Program-made: the position numbers and the translations under genes
From: Saprospiraceae bacterium
Lineage (GTDB): Bacteria > Bacteroidota > Bacteroidia > Chitinophagales > Saprospiraceae
Direction: 5' to 3'
Assembly: GCA_013001595.1 (NCBI GenBank)
Contig: JABDMH010000124.1
Coordinates: 1 to 46,249, forward strand
Length of the DNA stretch: 46,249 nt
Notes under the pieces: model-generated
Told to the model about the DNA's origin: nothing
What the model saw: the letters and a program-made list of their open reading frames with translations, nothing else
The model's database searches: none
In this document: positions 9,701 through 15,449 of the stretch, in pieces
How the letters are laid out: every line of letters starts with the position of its first letter
Numbering within the stretch: position 1 is the stretch's first letter

Positions 9701-10318
9701 GCCATTCCAGTCATGGCCCATGAACCAATGGCCCAGAATTGTTGGGCTCCAGAGATTTGTTATGACGAGCAAAATGAGCAATTCCAGATTTTTTGGTCGA
9801 CCACCATTCCAGGCCGATTTCCAGAGACAGACAGTAGTGCAAAAAATGGAAGAAATCATCGCATGTACTCGACCACTACTCGAGATTTTGAATATTTCAC
9901 TCCAACCAGACTTTTTTATGATCATGGCTTCAATGTGATTGATGGAAGCATCATTGAAACCGATGGGAGCTTTGCCATGTTCTTAAAGGACGAGTCCTTA
10001 TTTCCGACCGCACAGAAAAACATAAGGCTCACTTGGTCGGATCAGATCGAGGGACCTTACTCAGTCCCAACTGAACCCATCACTGGAGACTATTGGGCGG
10101 AAGGACCCACCGGCATAAAAATATATGATCGCTGGCATTTATATTTCGATAAATATGTTAAGCATAGCTACGGTCTCTTAACTTCCGATGATCTGGTGCG
10201 GTGGAAAGATGAATCCAACGACTTGGAAATGCCAGAAGGAATTCGCCATGGTACGATCTTTAAGATTACAGCCACTGAGGCAATTATTGTAAGGTCACAT
10301 TTTAATCGCAAACCTTAG
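6755..10318 (+). CDS. GH106 alpha-L-rhamnosidase-like enzyme fused to a C-terminal GH43-like domain
   Basis: 1187 residues with an N-terminal signal peptide (about 1-33, ending LLHGQQ). Residues about 35-880 match GH106: ETRPWTRWWWPAS with FGGVEITPIYG, GVDMPPGTGWRTGGPWV, an acidic DSFEYVGD (about 258), SAEGCTWLG (about 387) and GGVNHVAFHG, then a galactose-binding-like beta domain (MTVLDSWTTLG, YSLRFDDP, VHLNGQKMG). From about 895 a second module begins: FSYFVGNGEDGLHLALS, RDPCIVRGPDGAFHMVWTT (942), NCWAPEICYD (about 992), DGSIIETDGSF and WAEGPTGIKIY (about 1113), the blade pattern of GH43 five-bladed propellers with candidate catalytic Asp (RDP) and Glu (EGP). Expected role: cleaving alpha-L-rhamnosides plus arabinoside or similar linkages in plant or algal polysaccharide. 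It stands alone, with an intergenic repeat downstream. Confidence 0.9.
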   Translation: MFKKSPMCIRSKYLYFSLTGCLLFLFPSLLHGQQSVFQWPDMKMETRPWTRWWWPASAVDSANISWNLEQIAAAGFGGVEITPIYGAKGQEHRFIDYLSDRWIDMFSWTVAECGRLQLGVDMPPGTGWRTGGPWVALEDADSKLAIDIDHPMPGEIWKYSCAGKRILAIVAYGSFEPINLTDRMQADSNLIWEVPIGTEHIYIAHLQYRGGNVKRPAPGGEGYAVTPYSRNVLRRFLKEFARRSAGFPQNALRAYFHDSFEYVGDACADIFVRFKSIKGYDLSRHLPALNGQADPDQVLRVQADYRDVLGQLVLQDFSNTLSQWSHEQGSLFKNQAHGSPGNLLDLYAAADIPETEIFGTLSGPDADRLINQFASSAAHIVGKPLTSAEGCTWLGEHFTVGLDSMKAAMDHLFLGGVNHVAFHGTIYSPLDIPWPGWLFYASVQMNPLNPVWAAVPALNTYLSRCQAILQSGQPDNDILLYWPYQDAIHGEAPLKKQLAVHDPDWFYNEPVSDIASMLEKNGYAFDYISDQQLASLSIESGQIIAPGGDYKLLIIPSCMYLPAETAHRFLDLADAGAMIILEGHVPMAPGWHNMEERTAELKRIWNQFQQVKGVRKVVDVYEALKTAGIRREMLTDVEGLEFIRRKTDHGTEYFLVNQRKQPFEGWIPLDVEAQSVILMDPMTGSSGKGYVQDVRDGTNVLVQLPSKSSIVLRALSHEIEGAQWTYTYAGLGLSLDRNWKIEFISGGETLPPSGEMTVLDSWTTLGEQAAAFSGTAKYSLRFDDPGRAEKYKLDLGNVQSTAAVHLNGQKMGTSIIAPFQFVLTGLQPKDNLLEVHVTNLAANRIRDLDRREVVWKNFYDINFVNIDYEKFDASNWPVRSAGLLGPVTLQPMVDDVYAFSYFVGNGEDGLHLALSSDGKKWSAVNGGQSLLQPKVGESKLMRDPCIVRGPDGAFHMVWTTSWGGHTIGYAHASDLIHWSEQKAIPVMAHEPMAQNCWAPEICYDEQNEQFQIFWSTTIPGRFPETDSSAKNGRNHRMYSTTTRDFEYFTPTRLFYDHGFNVIDGSIIETDGSFAMFLKDESLFPTAQKNIRLTWSDQIEGPYSVPTEPITGDYWAEGPTGIKIYDRWHLYFDKYVKHSYGLLTSDDLVRWKDESNDLEMPEGIRHGTIFKITATEAIIVRSHFNRKP

Positions 10319-10339
10319 GGACCGTTAAAAAATAATTTT

Positions 10340-10535
10340 CCTACTTATTCTGGTTCTTTGAATTTGTACTGCGTTGCAAAAAAAATCATGTAGAAGGCTT
10401 TAGAAGGCTATTGAATTACTGGCTCGATTTGGATCGCTAACTTATTTTTTAGGCCTTTCTTCTACTGCGCTCTGAACAGGTTCGCTATATTCAAAATATC
10501 ATCGTGTAAACCGGGAACTGACTATTTAACGATCA
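10340..10535 (+). repeat. Intergenic repeat family 2, copy 1 (internally deleted)
   Basis: This sequence between two convergent 3' ends matches the reverse complement of 24361-24683. Shared blocks include GTACTGCGTT/ATACTGCGTT, GAATTACTGGCTCGATTTGG followed by ATCGCTA, and TCTGAACAGG/TCAGAACAGG, then a CATCGTSTAA-type block and GGGAACT. Compared with the other copy, about 135 bp are missing between two TTATTTT tracts, consistent with deletion at a short direct repeat. Confidence 0.85.
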
Positions 10536-10587
10536 CTTCGTATAGACTTCAGAAAGTATGGAACACAACCCATCTTTTGGCCATGAG

Positions 10588-11601
10588 TTATTCTCCCTCG
10601 ACCTTAATCGTTTCGTAGCCTACAAAACTGATAATTATGTCCTTGGATCTAGGTGCTGCAAGATTAAAAGTCCCATCTAACGTAGAAGTAGTTCCTTGGG
10701 ATGAACCCTCGATGACGATGTTGGCTCCGGCTAAAGGTTCTCCATGTTCATCTTTGATGGTTCCAAACCATTCTCCATTCTCATAGTTTGCGACCACCTC
10801 AGGCTTTGATGCTTTCACTGCTGCTTTTTCTATGATTATTATACCCTGTGAGCTGTTATCACGATTCTTGCGAACTGGGTCAAGTTCAAAAATGATGGGA
10901 ATGACCATGCGTACCCTTACCGGTCGGCCTCTCTGTTTGCCCGGGTTAAAGGGTGGTGACTTTTGAATCACCCTTACAGCCTCTTCATCACAGCCGGCTC
11001 CAATACCTTCTAGGACCTTGACATTTGACAGAGAACCATCCTTCTCAACAATAAATTGGACATCCACACGTCCCTCCACGCTCGATTTTCGAGCTTCCAA
11101 GGGATAGCGCATTTCCATTCTGAGGTAGTGGTAGAAAGCATTCATACCGCCTTTGAATGCTGGCAGTTCTTCTACCACGGTCAGCACTTCTTCTTCCGAT
11201 CCTGTATCTATAGTGAGGCGGTCTTTTTGTTGTTCGATTATTTCAACTTCCGAATCGAGTTCTTGACCACACGATAGGAATACAATGAGTAGGCCGCATA
11301 GTCCAATTAAGGATGCGAGTTTCCAGCTGCGTAGATTTCTTGTCCCTTGTTTCATTGCTTTTAATCTTGCTATTATGAAGCCATCTTGAAAGGAACTGGC
11401 TAAGCCCAGACCATTTGACTCCAAAGTATTATGGATAAGTAAAGAAGAATATTGCTTCACATCGGTGGACTGAAGCACCACAGCGTCGGCTTGAAGCTCA
11501 TGGATTTTTTTCATCTCTTTTTGACTAAACCATGCGGTGGGCAACCACCAAAAAAACACTTTAAATAGTTCGAAAAAAATTAGGTCATAACTGTGGTGCA
11601 T
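10588..11601 (-). CDS. C-terminal part of BlaR1-like M56 sensor: protease end, TonB-C and CarbD-regulatory domains
   Basis: 337 codons. The start MHHSYDLIFFELFK continues the M56 peptidase core that begins in the overlapping reading frame upstream: WWLPTAWF, then HELQADA with the likely third zinc-ligand Glu. A transmembrane helix (LASLIGLCGLLIVFLS, about 105-120) follows. Residues about 140-245 are a TonB C-terminal domain (FKGGMNAFYHYL, YPLEARKSSVEGRVDVQFIV, GSLSNVKVLEG, PPFNPGKQRGRPV), and 275-337 a carboxypeptidase-D regulatory-like domain (DEHGEPLAGANIVIEG, TLDGTFNL, ISFVGYETI). Such M56-TonB proteins are common in Bacteroidota and sit next to BlaI-type repressors. This is probably not an independent gene: one lost base in an A-run at 11602-11605 (plus-strand view) separates it from its N-terminal half. 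Confidence 0.85.
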   Translation of the reverse strand: MHHSYDLIFFELFKVFFWWLPTAWFSQKEMKKIHELQADAVVLQSTDVKQYSSLLIHNTLESNGLGLASSFQDGFIIARLKAMKQGTRNLRSWKLASLIGLCGLLIVFLSCGQELDSEVEIIEQQKDRLTIDTGSEEEVLTVVEELPAFKGGMNAFYHYLRMEMRYPLEARKSSVEGRVDVQFIVEKDGSLSNVKVLEGIGAGCDEEAVRVIQKSPPFNPGKQRGRPVRVRMVIPIIFELDPVRKNRDNSSQGIIIIEKAAVKASKPEVVANYENGEWFGTIKDEHGEPLAGANIVIEGSSQGTTSTLDGTFNLAAPRSKDIIISFVGYETIKVEGE

Positions 11602-12143
11602 AAAACGTGTGTTTTCTCATGCTTTAGAATAATGCGAGCCTGCCGCTCGTCACTGTATATTTCATCACCGATGAAAATCCAATTGAAAAAGGTAAAGCTA
11701 CCCCGAACATTGTGAAGAATGCAGAAACAGTAACCATCAAATTGTTGGCATTGGCTTTTTCGCTTTAAAGCGACCAGGTCCATGAGACCTCTGAGGAACT
11801 TGAAAAGCAGCATGAGGCAAATTGCAAGATATATCCAGAATAGCCCGTCTAAAATCAGGTATGATCGATCTGTGATGCTGGTCAGAGATAAGGCTTCGAT
11901 CTGAAATGCTTTCAGTTGGAGGGCATTTAGGGTGAAGGCATCTAAGTAAACGGCATCAGGCGAGTCCGGACCAAGCATGGATAGGTAGGGAAAATGGAGC
12001 AATGGAAGGATCAATGCAAGACCTGTTGAACCTAGCAGGTATAATCTCATCGTAGCATATTGCCGTTCTTCACGTAGAAGAAACCAATAGCCCAGCAACA
12101 TAATGATGTGGAAGATGGAAAGCTCGATCAGGTAGTTGGTCAT
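11580..12143 (-). CDS. N-terminal part of BlaR1-like M56 sensor peptidase, frameshifted after HEKTH
   Basis: 187 codons. Transmembrane helices at about 5-20, 30-50 and 95-118 are followed by a cytoplasmic loop and the M56 segment FNWIFIGDEIYSDERQARII, then the zinc motif HEKTH (175-179). The frame then ends abruptly (VLCTTVMT and stop), whereas the next frame supplies the expected continuation HHSYDL. Adding one T to the run of four after CACG (minus strand) gives HEKTHVFMHHSYDL and a 519-residue protein spanning 10588-12143. The start ATG overlaps the BlaI stop by 4 bp (ATGA), so the two are translationally coupled. Role by family: sense an envelope signal and inactivate the partner repressor by proteolysis. 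Confidence 0.85.
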   Translation of the reverse strand: MTNYLIELSIFHIIMLLGYWFLLREERQYATMRLYLLGSTGLALILPLLHFPYLSMLGPDSPDAVYLDAFTLNALQLKAFQIEALSLTSITDRSYLILDGLFWIYLAICLMLLFKFLRGLMDLVALKRKSQCQQFDGYCFCILHNVRGSFTFFNWIFIGDEIYSDERQARIILKHEKTHVLCTTVMT

Positions 12144-12505
12144 GGCTCTTTATTTTTTAGTTCCTCCATGAGTTGCTCCAGGTCATGCAGACTCAGGTTG
12201 TCTTCACCGGTAAAGAATGAAACCATCTGCTGATAGGATCCGTCAAAATATCTTTTCACAAAACCCTTCATGAAGGATTTCGTGTAGGCCTCCTTAGTTA
12301 CAATGGCGTGATACTTATGAGACTTGCCGAACGTCTTGTAACCTACGAATCCCTTTTGCTGTAGAATGCGGACAATGGTGGAAACGGTGTTGTAGGCAGG
12401 TTTTGGATCGGGCAACTTAAGAAGGATATCTTTCACAAAAGCCTCTTCCAACTTCCACAACACCTGCATGATTTGTTCCTCAGCTTTAGTTAATTCTTTC
12501 ATCAT
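12140..12505 (-). CDS. BlaI/MecI/CopY-family transcriptional repressor
   Basis: 121 residues. A winged-helix domain fills residues 1-75: LTKAEEQIMQVLWKLEEAFV, then KPAYNTVSTIVRILQQKGFV as the recognition region and YKTFGKSHKYHAIV as the wing. The C-terminal helices serve dimerisation. It binds as a dimer to palindromic operators and is normally inactivated by its partner M56 protease, encoded directly downstream with a 4-bp overlap. Two matching palindromes lie in its own promoter region, so autoregulation is likely. The targets beyond this operon cannot be read from the window; the nearby TPR-cyclase and GH genes are not obviously controlled by it. Confidence 0.92.
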   Translation of the reverse strand: MMKELTKAEEQIMQVLWKLEEAFVKDILLKLPDPKPAYNTVSTIVRILQQKGFVGYKTFGKSHKYHAIVTKEAYTKSFMKGFVKRYFDGSYQQMVSFFTGEDNLSLHDLEQLMEELKNKEP

Positions 12506-12526
12506 TCAACTGAACCATTGATCTAT

Positions 12527-12596
12527 AACTAAATCTTTAGTTCAAAGATATGTGCATTCATCTAATAAAATAACAAAATCAACTATAAAATTAGTT
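12527..12596 (-). promoter_or_regulatory. Promoter with two BlaI-type operators
   Basis: Two copies of AACTA-N6-TAGTT lie upstream of the repressor: AACTAAATCTTTAGTT at 12527-12542 and AACTATAAAATTAGTT at 12581-12596, centres 54 bp apart. Between them, read on the minus strand, is TATCTTTG (12543-12550), a perfect match to the Bacteroidota -7 consensus TAnnTTTG, with TTTG 23 nt upstream as a -33 candidate. The proximal operator would cover the transcription start; the distal one lies just upstream of the -33 box. This arrangement fits autorepression of the BlaI-M56 operon. Confidence 0.7.
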
Positions 12597-12740
12597 TAAA
12601 TATTAAATGATTGATTTATATATGTTTATATGACTTATAAACAACACTCTATGTGCTCCTTGGCTTCTTTTACCGATCTAAGCAGGATGGCTCAATAAAA
12701 TGAGCTCTTAAATGATTTGATCGCCTACAAACGAGCGATC

Positions 12741-14750
12741 TTAGGTCGTGCTGGTGATAGGAGCCGTGATATGAATTCGGAAGATTTCAATGGGTTCTAC
12801 TCTGCCTTTCACGTTTACCTGGCCCAGGTCTGCGATGTCTAAGTCTGAAGGGTCGATTTTTTCTAGCACTTCACGAGAAATTAGGATTTCTGAATTGAAC
12901 TTTTTATTCAATTGTTCGATGCGTGATGCAAGCACAACCGTATTCCCTGATATAGAATATTGTTTTCGTACCGATGTGCCCACATTTCCGGTAACGATCG
13001 GACCAGCATGCAATCCTATTCCGATTTTTGTGGCTGGTATTTCTCCCGATGTAGATTTCTCATGCAGTAAGTTTAAGATTTCTGTAGAAGCGAGCACGGC
13101 ATTTTCGCAATCATTGCCGGTGGAAGTGGGTGCTCCAAAAGTGGCCATGAATCCATCTCCCAGGAATTGATTGATGATGCCATGATGGCTTGTGATGACT
13201 TCTATCATAAATCCAAACACATCATTTTGGTATTGGATTATTTCTGAAGGTTCCTTGTTTTCTGTAAACGGCGTATAGTCTCTGATGTCAAGGAACATGA
13301 TACAGGCAAACAATTTTTTACTGCTAGAATGAAGTGGTCCAGACAAAAGCTCTGAAGCTACCTCTTTAGACACTTGTTGACCAAACAAACTGATCGCCCT
13401 TTCCTTGTTTTCAATCTCCAATTTGTTTCTCTCTCTAAGTAGTGTATTTGCCTTTCGGTTTTGTCTGAGCCCGTAGTATACCACACTGGCCAGTATCATA
13501 ATCAAGAAGGAGGAAAAAATAAAAAACCACATGGTATTTTTAGACTTTCTCAGTTTGAGATCCTGTACTTCTTTTTGATTGGTTAATTCTTGAATGGCCG
13601 CCTTATTCTTTTCAGTTTCATATCTGGTCTCCAGTTCAGCGATTTGCTTGCTGGAGGTCTCATTGAAAATGCTGTCTTTTACCATCGAGTACAACTTGTG
13701 ATACCGCAACGACTCTTGAAAATTTGATTTTTCTTCGTTCAGTTGAGCTAGATCGTGATAACCTTCTGTAAGCACCGCTTTGGCTTTGATCTCTTCGGCC
13801 AACTGAATGGATTTAAGCAGATGGGACTCTGCTTTGTCGAGCAGCTTCAGATTCATATAGGTACTGCCCATATAGCGTAGGCACTCAGCTGTTCCCCAAT
13901 TGTCGCCTCGTGATTCGGAAATCTCTAGTCCACTGGTGTAGTAGCTGAGTGCTTTTTGGGGTTGATTAAGTGCCTCATATGCTGATCCAATATTAATGCG
14001 GAGCGCAAAAATTATTTCGGCATTACCTATTTCCTCTTGAATCTGCAGTGCTTGTAAAAAGTATTCCAGAGATAGATCATTATCTCCCAAGGATGAGTAC
14101 GTGTTTCCAATATTATTTAGTGAGGCTGCAATGTCGTTTTTGTCTCCAATTTCGCGCCGTATGTCCAACGATTTTTTGTAATAATCTAATGACTGATGCA
14201 TGTTTCCAGCATACCAATAAATGATCCCAATATTATTAAGGGCGTGGGCAATCCCTGGCTTGTCTTGGTTTTTTTCTTCTAATCTCAGTGAATTAAAAAA
14301 TGCGGTCAGTGCTTGGTCATAGTCACCCAGCAGGTTATAGGCAATGCCTAATCCGTTATAGGCTCTTGCCTCACTCTTGGTGTTTTGGTATTGCTGGCTT
14401 ACTTGTAAGGCTTGACTGTAGGCCTCGATCGATTGGGCGAAGTTTCCTGTTTTACGATGGGCATTGCCAAAGTTTATATGGCTAGTAGCCAATCCCGTAC
14501 TAAACGAATTCTGTTGAGCAAGATCAATAGCTTCGGCTGCAAAGTCAATGGCTCTATTTGGATCTGAACTTTGCAATTCTTTGGAAAGTGCATTGAATAT
14601 ATGGACACGAGCCGTATCATTAGCTTGCTCAAGTTCCATTATTAGGCTATCTACAATGGGCTGTCCTCTGACGGAATAGCTATAAACGACCGATAAAGTG
14701 GCCAAAAGAAATGACATCAGATATGGGTCAAGTCTAGTGGTCTTTATCAT
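12741..14750 (-). CDS. TPR-repeat sensor with C-terminal adenylate/guanylate cyclase domain
   Basis: 669 residues. A signal peptide or anchor (about 8-30) is followed by about seven tetratricopeptide repeats (50-360: units such as YNGLGIAYNLLGDYDQALTA and LNNIGIIYWYAGNMHQSLDY), a coiled coil (365-400), one transmembrane helix (407-427) and a cytoplasmic class III cyclase domain (475-665). The two metal Asp are present: FLDIRD (488) and GDGF (532). The base-recognising positions differ from classic adenylate cyclases: INQFLGD has Gln where KFxGD has Lys, and SISGNTV has Asn where xxxGDTV has Asp, so product specificity is open. Expected role: periplasmic TPRs sense a ligand or partner and control cyclic nucleotide synthesis. 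Transcribed alone; small hairpins follow the stop (12719-12740). Confidence 0.88.
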   Translation of the reverse strand: MIKTTRLDPYLMSFLLATLSVVYSYSVRGQPIVDSLIMELEQANDTARVHIFNALSKELQSSDPNRAIDFAAEAIDLAQQNSFSTGLATSHINFGNAHRKTGNFAQSIEAYSQALQVSQQYQNTKSEARAYNGLGIAYNLLGDYDQALTAFFNSLRLEEKNQDKPGIAHALNNIGIIYWYAGNMHQSLDYYKKSLDIRREIGDKNDIAASLNNIGNTYSSLGDNDLSLEYFLQALQIQEEIGNAEIIFALRINIGSAYEALNQPQKALSYYTSGLEISESRGDNWGTAECLRYMGSTYMNLKLLDKAESHLLKSIQLAEEIKAKAVLTEGYHDLAQLNEEKSNFQESLRYHKLYSMVKDSIFNETSSKQIAELETRYETEKNKAAIQELTNQKEVQDLKLRKSKNTMWFFIFSSFLIMILASVVYYGLRQNRKANTLLRERNKLEIENKERAISLFGQQVSKEVASELLSGPLHSSSKKLFACIMFLDIRDYTPFTENKEPSEIIQYQNDVFGFMIEVITSHHGIINQFLGDGFMATFGAPTSTGNDCENAVLASTEILNLLHEKSTSGEIPATKIGIGLHAGPIVTGNVGTSVRKQYSISGNTVVLASRIEQLNKKFNSEILISREVLEKIDPSDLDIADLGQVNVKGRVEPIEIFRIHITAPITSTT

Positions 14751-15175
14751 GATGTCAAGCCTTCTGTTGAATTCTTGTAAATTAGAACATTCTCATTCCA
14801 ATTTCAAGAGAGAGAGGTGAATTCGATAAGTAGCACGATTGATTTCATCGGCGGATCGAACATCTACTAAATCACTTGCGAGGGGTTTGGCTTGCCGATG
14901 CCAAATTTTGTGAGTTGCATTTATTCAGTTGAATAACGTTTACCATTTGTCCCTGCATTTTTTTCATTTTGGAAAATGGATGAACTCAGGGTGATCATGA
15001 GGTTATTTTTTACAAAGTCATCTCAGTGACACAAAAAGGATGACAGATCCTTCGATTTCAGGTTGTTTCACTACCCATTACAGACTTCATCAGTTGAAGT
15101 TATTCAGTGGAATGACGTAGTTGACAGGATTCCCGTCTTGCAAGACCCGAATTCTTCCTGAATGGTGATCTCAAA
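14751..15175. other. Intergenic region without genes
   Basis: This is the upstream part of a 699-bp gap between the cyclase gene and the GH2 gene. I see no coding sequence. Two similar short blocks, TTATTCAGTTGAATAACGT (about 14922) and TTATTCAGTGGAATGACGT (about 15100), form an imperfect direct repeat about 180 bp apart. The cyclase promoter must lie at its left end but I cannot place boxes with confidence. Confidence 0.5.
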
Positions 15176-15282
15176 AGACCCCATTTGGGGTCTAATATTA
15201 TTTGCCCCGGGTAAAACCCGGGGTTATTGTAAGGATCAATCCTCGGATTGGCGGGATTTTTGAATAAAATCATGACAATCCC
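15176..15282 (+). repeat. Intergenic repeat family 1, copy A, with three hairpins
   Basis: It matches the reverse complement of 41253-41372. Three stem-loops are visible: AGACCCC/GGGGTCT with loop ATTT (15176-15193), CCCCGGGT/ACCCGGGG with loop AAA (15205-15223), and a terminal structure at 15245-15282 in which GGATTG pairs with CAATCC around an inner GATTTT/AAAATC stem, separated by a GCGG/ATGA internal loop. The last structure is shared with copy B despite sequence change inside the stem. Confidence 0.8.
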
Positions 15283-15449
15283 ACTTACAGATTTCCATCG
15301 ATATTTCTGTCACTACCTCTCTTTCCATCTTTGCAAAAGAGATTTGATCTGAGGGGACACTAGTAGTTTATATGGAAACTTCGGAAGGTCCCAAGAAAGA
15401 TTGCCAGAGGTGCCAATTTTTTATAAAAAGTGACCCATAAATAAATTCC

